Source: Paracoccus aminophilus JCM 7686 (lineage in GTDB: Bacteria > Pseudomonadota > Alphaproteobacteria > Rhodobacterales > Rhodobacteraceae). From it: a stretch of DNA of 64,000 nucleotides. The stretch is taken from NCBI RefSeq assembly GCF_000444995.1, contig NC_022041.1:2764001-2828000 (forward strand), read 5' to 3'. This document shows positions 38,872 through 46,333 of this stretch, one piece after another. The notes beneath the pieces were generated by a model that saw nothing but the letters and a program-made list of their open reading frames with translations, had not been told where the DNA came from and did not search any database. The position numbers and the translations under genes were made by a program. Every line of letters begins with the position of its first letter. Position 1 is the stretch's first letter.

Positions 38872-39702
38872 TCAGACACCTCTGGTCGGAATGCGGTTTT
38901 CGAAATAGCGGAAGATCAGCACGAGCACCGCCGTCAGCAGGAAATAGATGAGCCCAAGGAAGAGCAGCGGCTCATAGGTCAGCAGCGTGTTCGAGCGCAC
39001 CCGCGAGATCACCCCGTAGAGATCGACCACGGTGATCGTCGCGACCAGCGGCGTCGATTTGAGCTGAAGCACGGTTTCGCCATTCAGCGTCGGCAGCGCG
39101 CGATGGAGCGCACGCGGCAGCCAGATGCGCCAGAAGAGCTTCCAGCGGCTCATCCCGAAGGCACGGCCTGCCTGCAGCTCTCCCGGAGGCACGCCGGCGA
39201 AGGCACCGCGCATGACCTCGGCCTCATAGGCGGCGAAGGAGATCGTCAGGGCGGCGACGCCATAGGGCCAGGCCTCGCGCAGATAGGGCCAAAGGAACGA
39301 GCTGCGCAGCCCCGGGATCATCGGAAAGAGCGAGCCGAGCCCGTAATAGAGCAGCCAAAGCTGCAAGAGCAGCGGCGTGCCGCGGATGACCGTGCAGAAG
39401 GCCTTGGCGGGCGCGGCCAGCCACCACGGCCCGGTGACCTGCACCAGCCCGATCGGTACCGCGAGCACAAAGCCAAGCGCGACGGTCGAAAACAGCATGG
39501 CCAGTGTCACCCAGAGCCCATGCCACATCAGCCCCTGATAATCCTTGAGCCAGTCCCAGCGGCCATACCAGACCGCCAGTGCAAAGCCCAAAGCGGCAAT
39601 CGCAATCAGCACGATGCGATGGGGTTTCAGCCAGCGCTCGTTCGGGGCGACATGGGCGGGAATGTCGGGCGCGGTGACCGCGCGGGGGTCGAGATCGCTC
39701 AT
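38872..39702 (-). CDS. Amino-acid ABC transporter permease (HisM/ArtM-like)
   Basis: 276-aa integral membrane subunit of a polar amino-acid ABC transporter, with about six helices. The ATPase-contacting EAA-type loop is AGRAFGMSRWKLFWRIWLP near residue 160. Overlaps the preceding permease by 4 bases and pairs with it as the second permease, as in HisQ/HisM. Part of the operon whose order is ATPase, binding protein, binding protein, permease, permease, amidohydrolase. Confidence 0.93.
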   Translation of the reverse strand: MSDLDPRAVTAPDIPAHVAPNERWLKPHRIVLIAIAALGFALAVWYGRWDWLKDYQGLMWHGLWVTLAMLFSTVALGFVLAVPIGLVQVTGPWWLAAPAKAFCTVIRGTPLLLQLWLLYYGLGSLFPMIPGLRSSFLWPYLREAWPYGVAALTISFAAYEAEVMRGAFAGVPPGELQAGRAFGMSRWKLFWRIWLPRALHRALPTLNGETVLQLKSTPLVATITVVDLYGVISRVRSNTLLTYEPLLFLGLIYFLLTAVLVLIFRYFENRIPTRGV

Positions 39703-40415
39703 GCGCGCGCCTCCGCAATGCCGCGCCGTGCGCGCCGTTCAATCATGCGGATGATCACCGTCGAGACCAGCGTCAGCAGCAGATAAAGCATCCCCGCCGC
39801 GAGGAAGAAGGTCAGGTAATGCTTGGTCGCGCCCGCCGCCTGCCGCGTGACCAGCGTCAGCTCGGAGAAGCCGACGACAGCCAGAAGCGCGGTGTCCTTG
39901 GTCGCGATCAACCAGAGGTTGGCAAGCCCCGGAATGGCGAAGGGCAGCATCGCAGGCAAAGTCACGCGCCGCAGCACCTTGCCGGGCGACATGCCATAGG
40001 CGCGCGCCGCCTCGATCTGGCCGGGCGCGATGGATTTGATCGCGCCGCGCATGACCTCGGTTGAATAGGCGCCCTGCACCACACCGATGACGAAGATCCC
40101 GGCGGCGAGCCCCGAAATATCGACCGGCCCCTGTCCCAGCAGCGCCATGACCTGATTGAGCAGATCGGTGCCCGCGTAATAGAGGATCAGGATCAGCACG
40201 AGCTCGGGCACGGCGCGCACGACCGTCGTATAGACTTCCAGCAGATCGCGAATGACCGGCCCGCCGTAAAGCTTGCCCATCGCGCCGAAGATCCCGATCA
40301 GGATGCCAAGCGCATAGCCGCCGACAGCGATCTCGATCGAGTTGAGAAAGCCCGCCAGAAGCGCGCCTCCCCAGCCCGGCGGGTCAAGCGCGAGAAGTCC
40401 CCAGTTTATCGCCAT
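39699..40415 (-). CDS. Amino-acid ABC transporter permease (HisQ-like)
   Basis: 238-aa membrane subunit, His/Glu/Gln/Arg/opine permease family. EAA-type loop AARAYGMSPGKVLRRVTLP. First of the two permeases after the binding-protein genes, overlapping the next by ATGA. The family transports basic or polar amino acids. Confidence 0.93.
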   Translation of the reverse strand: MAINWGLLALDPPGWGGALLAGFLNSIEIAVGGYALGILIGIFGAMGKLYGGPVIRDLLEVYTTVVRAVPELVLILILYYAGTDLLNQVMALLGQGPVDISGLAAGIFVIGVVQGAYSTEVMRGAIKSIAPGQIEAARAYGMSPGKVLRRVTLPAMLPFAIPGLANLWLIATKDTALLAVVGFSELTLVTRQAAGATKHYLTFFLAAGMLYLLLTLVSTVIIRMIERRARRGIAEARA

Positions 40416-40490
40416 GAATGTGGCATCCCGTAATTTGGCATTCTGATTTTGGCGCGGGCAGGTTCTCCCGCGCCAGCTTCGGGCAAGAAA

Positions 40491-41273
40491 TCACCTGCCG
40501 TAGATGTCGAAATCGAAGTATTTCTTGCTGAACTCTTGATAGGTCCCGTTGTCGCGGATCGCGTGGATCGCCGCCGAGAGCTTATCGCGCAGTTCAGTGT
40601 CGGTCTTGCGCACGCCAATCGCCGAGCCGATGCCGAGAATATCCGGATCATCCGCGACAACGCCTTTGAAATCGCAGCAGTCCTTGCCCGCATCGCTGGC
40701 GACAAAGGCGCGCATGGCGACCTCATCGGCCTCGACCGCATCAATCCGGCCCGCAGCGAGATCGCTGTTGGCCTCGTCCTGGGTCTGATACTCGCGCACC
40801 GTCGCACCGGCGGTTTCGAAATGGGCCTGCGCATAGCGCAGATGGCGGGTGCCGACCTGCGCGCCGATGACCTTGCCGGCAAGACCTTCCGGCGTCACCT
40901 CGATCTTTTCATCCTTGAGCCCGATCACTGCGGAATTGGTGCGGTAATAGGGGTCCGAGAAATCGATGACCTTCTTGCGCTCGTCGGTGACCGACATCGA
41001 AGACACGATCATGTCGATCTTGCCGCTTTGCAGCGCCGGGATGATCCCGTCCCAAGCGACCGGCGTGATCACGCAATCGAGTTTCGCCTCGGCGCAGACC
41101 GCTTTGGCCAGATCGACCTCCCAGCCGGTCCAGTTGCCCGAGGCATCGGGCACGGTGAAGGGCGGATAGGGTTCGGCCGAGATCCCGACCTTCAGCGGAT
41201 CGGCCGCCGCGGCCGACAGGCCTGCGAGGCTGCAGCTCGCCGCAAGGAAAAGGCCGGTCAGTACATTCTTCAT
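40491..41273 (-). CDS. Amino-acid ABC transporter substrate-binding protein, paralogue 2
   Basis: Periplasmic family-3 solute-binding protein, 260 aa, of the lysine/arginine/ornithine-binding type. Signal peptide to about residue 24. Ligand-site segments include EPYPPFT, AWDGIIPAL and FSDPYYRTN. Closely similar to the neighbouring binding protein at 41349-42128 over its whole length (well over half identical by eye), including two adjacent Cys (KDCCDFKG). The start at 41273 is chosen over 41306 for the signal peptide. Duplication within one operon suggests two ligand specificities for one channel. Confidence 0.92.
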   Translation of the reverse strand: MKNVLTGLFLAASCSLAGLSAAAADPLKVGISAEPYPPFTVPDASGNWTGWEVDLAKAVCAEAKLDCVITPVAWDGIIPALQSGKIDMIVSSMSVTDERKKVIDFSDPYYRTNSAVIGLKDEKIEVTPEGLAGKVIGAQVGTRHLRYAQAHFETAGATVREYQTQDEANSDLAAGRIDAVEADEVAMRAFVASDAGKDCCDFKGVVADDPDILGIGSAIGVRKTDTELRDKLSAAIHAIRDNGTYQEFSKKYFDFDIYGR

Positions 41274-41348
41274 GACATTCGTCCCGTAATCTGAGGTCCA
41301 ACGCAAAAGGAGCAGCCCCGCAGCGTCCTGCGCTGCGGGGCGGTCACA

Positions 41349-42128
41349 TCATTCGAAGATGTCGATATCGAAGTATTTCTTGTTGAACGCCGCATAGCTG
41401 CCATCCTCGCGGATGCCCTTGATCGCGGCATTGAGCTTTTCTTTCAGCGCGGTGTCGCTTTTGCGCAGCCCGATCCCGGCAGCGGTGTTCATCACCTCGG
41501 GATCATTGGGCACGGTGCCCTTGACGTCGCAGCAAGCTTCGCCCGTCGGCGATTTCAGGAAATCCTGCATGGCAATGGCATCGGCCTGCGTCGCATCAAT
41601 CCGGCCCGCGACGAGATCGTTGTTCGCCTCGTCCTGGGTCTGATATTCGCGCAGGGTCACGCCCGCCGGAGCGAAATGCTTCTGGGCATAGGCCATATGC
41701 ATCGTGCCGACCTGAACGCCCAAAACCTTGCCTTTCAGCTCTTCCGGGGTCGCGCCAAAGGTCTGTTCCTTCGGCCCGATGATCACCGCATTCGAGCGAT
41801 AATAGGGATCCGAGAAATCAATGACCTTCGAGCGATCCGGCGTGATCGACATCGACGAGATGATCATGTCGATTTTGCCGGTGTTGAGCGCGGGAATGAT
41901 CCCGTCCCAGGCGACCGGGGTGATGACGCATTCGAGCTCGGCCTTCTTGCAGACGGTTTCGGCGAAATCGATCTCCCAGCCGCTCCATTTGCCCGAGGCA
42001 TCGGGCGAAGTGAAAGGCGGATAGGGTTCAGCCGCGACGCCGACCTTGAGAGGGGCCGCCGCCGCCGGAGCAAGGCTGGCCAGCCCCGCCAAAGCCGCGA
42101 CAGACAAAGTTGCGAGCAGTTTTTTCAT
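41349..42128 (-). CDS. Amino-acid ABC transporter substrate-binding protein, paralogue 1
   Basis: Periplasmic family-3 binding protein, 259 aa, with a signal peptide (MKKLLATLSVAALAG) cleaved near residue 24. EPYPPFT, AWDGIIPAL, FSDPYYRSN and the paired Cys in GEACCDVKG correspond one to one with the second paralogue downstream. It lies next to the ATPase gene. Probable ligands are arginine, ornithine, histidine or opine-like compounds (family knowledge). Confidence 0.92.
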   Translation of the reverse strand: MKKLLATLSVAALAGLASLAPAAAAPLKVGVAAEPYPPFTSPDASGKWSGWEIDFAETVCKKAELECVITPVAWDGIIPALNTGKIDMIISSMSITPDRSKVIDFSDPYYRSNAVIIGPKEQTFGATPEELKGKVLGVQVGTMHMAYAQKHFAPAGVTLREYQTQDEANNDLVAGRIDATQADAIAMQDFLKSPTGEACCDVKGTVPNDPEVMNTAAGIGLRKSDTALKEKLNAAIKGIREDGSYAAFNKKYFDIDIFE

Positions 42129-42186
42129 GATATCCCCTGTTGCTGTTGGACTTTGTTTTTCAGTCTTTATTTGGCTGTTTTCGGGA

Positions 42187-42960
42187 TCAATGCGCCGATT
42201 GGATAAACCGCTTGAGCCGCTCTGATCGCGGCGCATCGAAGATCTGTTCCGGCGTGCCCTGCTCTTCGATCACCCCGCCGTGGAAATAGACGATGCGGTC
42301 GGCGACGTTGCGCGCGAATTTCATCTCATGGGTGACGAGGATCATGGTGCGGTTTTCCTTGGCCAGATCGCCGATCACGCTGAGCACCTCGCCCACCAGC
42401 TCGGGATCAAGCGCCGAGGTCGGCTCGTCAAAGAGCATCACCTCGGGATCGACGGCGACGGCGCGGGCAATCGCCGCGCGCTGCTGCTGGCCGCCCGAGA
42501 GAAAGGCGGGATAGGTGTCGCGCTTCTCGTAAAGGCCGACGCGGCGCAGCAGGGTTTCCGCCGTGGCAATCGCCTGATCCTTCGGCACGCCCAGGACATG
42601 GACCGGCGCCTCGATCACGTTTTGCAAAACCGTGCGGTGCTGCCAGAGATTGAAGCTTTGAAAGACCATGGCAAGGCGAGAGCGGATGCGCTCGACCTGC
42701 TTGCGGTCGGAGGGCACCTGCCCGCCGGCGCGGTCGGATTTCATCGCAATGGTTTCGCCGTGAACCATGATCTGCCCCGAGGTCGGGGTCTCGAGCAGGT
42801 TGATGCAGCGCAGGAAAGTCGATTTCCCCGAGCCGGACCCGCCGATGATCGCGATGACCTCGCCCTTGCGCGCTTCGAGCGAGACGCCCTTGAGCACCTC
42901 AAGCGCGCCGAAACGCTTGTGCAGATTGCTGACCTCGATTGCGTTCGCCGCTTCTGCCAA
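42187..42960 (-). CDS. Amino-acid ABC transporter ATP-binding protein (HisP-like)
   Basis: 257-aa ATPase of the polar amino-acid ABC family. Walker A GGSGSGKST (residues 40-48), signature LSGGQQQR, Walker B VMLFDEPTSALDPE and H-loop VTHEMKF. First gene of the minus-strand transport operon, divergent from a TetR regulator across a palindrome-rich spacer. Confidence 0.96.
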   Translation of the reverse strand: MAEAANAIEVSNLHKRFGALEVLKGVSLEARKGEVIAIIGGSGSGKSTFLRCINLLETPTSGQIMVHGETIAMKSDRAGGQVPSDRKQVERIRSRLAMVFQSFNLWQHRTVLQNVIEAPVHVLGVPKDQAIATAETLLRRVGLYEKRDTYPAFLSGGQQQRAAIARAVAVDPEVMLFDEPTSALDPELVGEVLSVIGDLAKENRTMILVTHEMKFARNVADRIVYFHGGVIEEQGTPEQIFDAPRSERLKRFIQSAH

Positions 42961-43096
42961 AGGCAGCCCTCCTCAGTTTTTGCTGTGGCCGACCGGGTCT
43001 CCCGTCCCTGTCCGCCGCTTTCCTCCTGCCTGCCGCGAATCACTTTCGCCACAGACATGCTCCGAAGATAACCGATCATTTCAAAAACTATACTCT

Positions 43097-43113
43097 TGAA
43101 TAATTGTTATTCA
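43097..43113. promoter_or_regulatory. Candidate TetR operator between ABC operon and TetR gene
   Basis: Perfect 17-base palindrome TGAATAA-TTG-TTATTCA in an AT-rich part of the 258-base divergent spacer. Flanking dyads are TTCAA-N11-TTGAA just upstream and TTGA-N4-TCAA at about 43131-43142. A typical size for a TetR-family site, and the adjacent gene is a TetR regulator. Confidence 0.55.
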
Positions 43114-43162
43114 CTTGCATAGTTTGACGTTGAACGATCAAGAATCACTAAGCGTTTCCGGC

Positions 43163-43184
43163 AAGCGGGGGCAAGACCCCGCTT
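43163..43184 (+). promoter_or_regulatory. Leader hairpin before the TetR gene
   Basis: AAGCGGGG/CCCCGCTT 8-bp stem, 6-base loop, 35 bases upstream of the TetR start. No U-run of note. Perhaps a leader structure; role unknown. Confidence 0.35.
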
Positions 43185-43218
43185 TCAGGGCCGGTCACAG
43201 ACAGGAATCAGGCCCCGC

Positions 43219-43857
43219 ATGGCAACAACCTTCCGCCGTATGCAGGATTTCGACCGCCGCGCCGAGCTGATCCGCGCGACGCTCGACTGCATTGCGGACA
43301 AGGGCATCCAGGGCACGACGGTGCGTGCGGTCGCGACTTATGCCGGGGTCAGCAACGGCTTGATCCGCCATCATTTCGCCTCGAAGGAAAACATGATCCT
43401 CGCCGCCTACCGCGAGACGGTCGAGATGATCACCGCGCCCGGACGCGCGATCATCGACGCCCCCGAGATGGAGCCACATGAGCGTCTTGCCCGCTTCGTG
43501 CGTGCCAGCATCGGCGGCGCGGTCGCTGATCCCCGGGTGTTTTCGCTCTGGGCGGCCTTTATCGCGCAGGTCAATGTCGATCCCGAAATGGCGCGGATCC
43601 ATGACGACGGCCATTTGCCCTATCGCAGCGCGCTGGAACCGATGATCGCCGCCATCATGGCCGCGGAAAACCGCGCCCTGCCCGATCGGCGCCGCGAGCG
43701 GCTGGCGATTGCGCTCAATGCGGTGCTCGACGGGCTGTGGCTTGAGGGCTGCCTCTATAAAGAGGACCGTTGCCCCGAAGATTACGTCGAGCTTGGTCTC
43801 GAGACCGCCGAGGCTTTGCTCGGCACGACACTGCCCCGCATTGCGGAAAGGGAATAA
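43219..43857 (+). CDS. TetR-family regulator (BetI-like)
   Basis: 212-aa regulator with an N-terminal TetR helix-turn-helix (GTTVRAVATYAGVSNGLIRHHF, residues about 34-55) and a BetI-type C-terminal ligand domain. It is divergent from the amino-acid ABC operon and 2 bases from the transaminase gene, so it probably controls both. The ligand may be a cationic compound, as for BetI with choline (inference). Confidence 0.88.
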   Translation: MATTFRRMQDFDRRAELIRATLDCIADKGIQGTTVRAVATYAGVSNGLIRHHFASKENMILAAYRETVEMITAPGRAIIDAPEMEPHERLARFVRASIGGAVADPRVFSLWAAFIAQVNVDPEMARIHDDGHLPYRSALEPMIAAIMAAENRALPDRRRERLAIALNAVLDGLWLEGCLYKEDRCPEDYVELGLETAEALLGTTLPRIAERE

Positions 43858-43859
43858 CC

Positions 43860-45068
43860 ATGCGCTACGCTTCCGTCACCGATCGCCTTGCCAATCTTGG
43901 CTCTGACAAATGGGACCTGCATCTGCGCGGGCGGGAAATGGTGCGTCAGGGCCAGCCGGTCATCGAGCTGACCATTGGCGAGCCGGATCTGCCCCCCGAT
44001 ACCGGTCTGATCGAGATCTGCGCCGATGCGATGCGGCAGGGCCGGACGCGCTATTCGAACGGGCGCGGCGAGCCCTCGGTTCTGGCCGCGCTTTCCGCCA
44101 AATACACCGCCCGCAGCGGCCGCGCGATCGGCTCGGAAAACCTGCTCTGCTTCCCCGGCACCCAGACCGCGCTTTATGCGGTCTTCATGGGGCTGGTCGA
44201 GGCGGGCGACAAGGTTCTGGTGCCCGATCCCTATTACGCGACCTATGAAAGCGTCGTGCGCGCGCCCGGCGCAGAGATCGTTCCGGTCAAGCTGCGCAAG
44301 GAAAACCGCTTCCACCTGACCGCCGAAGACCTTGAGGCCGCGATCACCCCCGGCTGCCGCGCGCTGTTGTTGAACTCGCCGCATAACCCGTCGGGCGCGG
44401 TGCTGACGCTCGACGAGATCCGTGCGATTGGCGAGGTCTGCCGCAAGCATGACCTCTGGATCGTCTCGGATGAGGTCTATGAACAGCTGACCTTCGGCGC
44501 GGAATTCGCCTCGCCGCTTGATCTGCCGGAACTGGCCGAACGCACGGTCGTCGTCTCGTCGATCTCGAAATCCCATGCCGCGCCGGGCTTTCGCTCGGGC
44601 TGGGCGGTCGGGCCTGCCGAATTCTGCGAGCGCGTGCTGCCGCTGTCGGAATCGATGCTGTTCGGTGGCCAGCCCTTCATCGCCGATATGACCGCCCATG
44701 CGCTCAGCTCCGACGTGCCGACCGCCGCGATCATGCGCGAGCAATATGCCCGCCGCGCCGCATTGGTTGCCGCGCGTCTTGGCAATGTCGGCGGGCTCCA
44801 GCCGCTGCCGCCCGAAGCGGGCATGTTCATCCTGCTCGATGTCGCGGGCACCGGCCTCTCGGGCGAGGCCTTCGCCGAGACGCTGCTGCGCGATCAGCTG
44901 GTTTCGGTGATGCCGGGCTCGTCCTTCGGGGCCGAGGCCGAAAACCTCGTCCGCCTGAGCCTGACCGTGCCCGATGCGACCTTGACCGAGGCCTGCGACC
45001 GCATTGCCCGCCACGCCGATGCGCTGAGCGCGTCCCAAGATCTCGACGCGACCGACGCCCTCGTCTGA
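43860..45068 (+). CDS. aruH: PLP aminotransferase, arginine:pyruvate transaminase-like (AruH)
   Basis: Fold-type I aminotransferase, 402 aa, with the PLP lysine in SSISKSHAAPGFRSGW and the conserved LNSPHNPSG loop. The N-terminus (MRYASVTDRLANLGSDKWD) and whole-length pattern resemble my memory of Pseudomonas aeruginosa AruH, which converts arginine and pyruvate to 2-ketoarginine and alanine. The presence of an AruI-like decarboxylase downstream supports this. Other substrates (aspartate or kynurenine type) are possible. The start at 43860 follows the TetR stop by 2 bases. Confidence 0.75.
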   Translation: MRYASVTDRLANLGSDKWDLHLRGREMVRQGQPVIELTIGEPDLPPDTGLIEICADAMRQGRTRYSNGRGEPSVLAALSAKYTARSGRAIGSENLLCFPGTQTALYAVFMGLVEAGDKVLVPDPYYATYESVVRAPGAEIVPVKLRKENRFHLTAEDLEAAITPGCRALLLNSPHNPSGAVLTLDEIRAIGEVCRKHDLWIVSDEVYEQLTFGAEFASPLDLPELAERTVVVSSISKSHAAPGFRSGWAVGPAEFCERVLPLSESMLFGGQPFIADMTAHALSSDVPTAAIMREQYARRAALVAARLGNVGGLQPLPPEAGMFILLDVAGTGLSGEAFAETLLRDQLVSVMPGSSFGAEAENLVRLSLTVPDATLTEACDRIARHADALSASQDLDATDALV

Positions 45069-45168
45069 GCGCCGGACCACCTTTTCACGGGGCGCGGCGG
45101 CGGCAGAGGAGCCGTCCTGCATCCCGCCACAACATGAGGGGCGCCTGCGCCCAACAGGGAGAGAGCAG

Positions 45169-46332
45169 ATGAATTTCGGCCTGACCGAAGAACAGGACAT
45201 GATCGTTTCGACGGTCCGCACCTTTGTCGAAAACGAGATCTATCCGCATGAAGCCGAGGTCGAGCGCCTTGGCTATGTCCCCCATGAGCTTGGGGAAGAG
45301 ATCAAGAAAAAGGTGCTCGATCTCGGCTTTTACGCCTCGAACTTCCCCGAGGAAGCCGGTGGCCCCGGCCTCTCGCATGTCGATTTCGCGCTGGTTGAGC
45401 GTGAGCTCGGCCGTGGCTCGATGGCCTTGACCCATTTCTTCGGCCGTCCGCAAAACATCCTGATGGCCTGCGAAGGCGAGCAAATCGCGCGCTACCGCGA
45501 TCCGGCTGTGCGCGGCGAGCGCATGGACGCTTTGGCCATGACCGAGCCGGATGCCGGTTCGGACGTGCGCGGCATGAAGACCACCGCGCGCCGCGAGGGC
45601 GGCGACTGGGTACTCAATGGCACCAAGCATTTCATCTCGGGCGCGGAACATGCCGATTTCGTCATCGTCTTTGTCGCGACCGGCGAGGAAGTCGCGGGCA
45701 ATGGCATGGTGAAAAAGCAGATCACCACCTTCCTCGTTGACCGCGGCACCCCCGGTTTCACCATCCGCGACGGCTATAAATCGGTCAGCCATCGCGGCTA
45801 CAAGAACATGATCCTTGAATTCGAGGATTGCCGCCTGCCCGATGCGCAGGTTTTGGGCAAGGTCGGCGGCGGTTTCGAGGTGATGAACGACTGGCTTTAC
45901 GCCACCCGCATCACTGTCGCGACCATGGCCGTTGGCCGCGCGCGCCGCGTCTTTGACATGATGCTCGACTATGCCGCACAGCGAAAGCAGTTCGGCCAGC
46001 CAATCGGCCGCTTCCAGGGCGTGGGCTTCCAGATCGCCGACAGCATCACGGAAATCGACGCCGCCGACTGGCTGACCTTGGCCGCCGCATGGCGTCTCGA
46101 TCAGGGCCTGCCCGCCAACCGCGAGATTGCCTCGGCCAAGGTTTATGCGTCCGAAATGCTCGCCCGCGTCACCGACCGCGCCATTCAGGTCTATGGCGGC
46201 ATGGGGCTGATGGACGACTTCCCGATCGAGCGCTTCTGGCGCGATGCCCGCGTCGAGCGCATCTGGGATGGCACCTCGGAAATCCAGCGCCACATCATCT
46301 CGCGCGATCTGCTGCGTCCGCTGGGGGCCTGA
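45169..46332 (+). CDS. Acyl-CoA dehydrogenase, paralogue 1
   Basis: FAD-dependent acyl-CoA dehydrogenase, 387 aa. [16 protein letters not shown] is the flavin/substrate motif, and the helical C-terminal domain is complete. Unusually the C-terminal motif reads RIWDGTSEIQ (codon GAT read directly), placing Asp where Glu acts as the catalytic base in MCAD-type enzymes; paralogue 2 keeps Glu. Loosely similar to CaiA-group enzymes. A GGGAGAGAG site lies before the ATG. Proposed substrate: 4-guanidinobutyryl-CoA or another cationic acyl-CoA (inference). Confidence 0.88.
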   Translation: MNFGLTEEQDMIVSTVRTFVENEIYPHEAEVERLGYVPHELGEEIKKKVLDLGFYASNFPEEAGGPGLSHVDFALVERELGRGSMALTHFFGRPQNILMACEGEQIARYRDPAVRGERMDALAMTEPDAGSDVRGMKTTARREGGDWVLNGTKHFISGAEHADFVIVFVATGEEVAGNGMVKKQITTFLVDRGTPGFTIRDGYKSVSHRGYKNMILEFEDCRLPDAQVLGKVGGGFEVMNDWLYATRITVATMAVGRARRVFDMMLDYAAQRKQFGQPIGRFQGVGFQIADSITEIDAADWLTLAAAWRLDQGLPANREIASAKVYASEMLARVTDRAIQVYGGMGLMDDFPIERFWRDARVERIWDGTSEIQRHIISRDLLRPLGA

Positions 46333-46333
46333 G

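Noticed and set aside
41376..41390. GTTGAACG match inside the binding-protein gene as another copy of the shared operator
   Set aside because: It lies in coding sequence and lacks the CCAA half, so it is likely chance.
43163..43184. Hairpin as a terminator
   Set aside because: It lies between divergent promoters with no gene ending into it and has no U-run.
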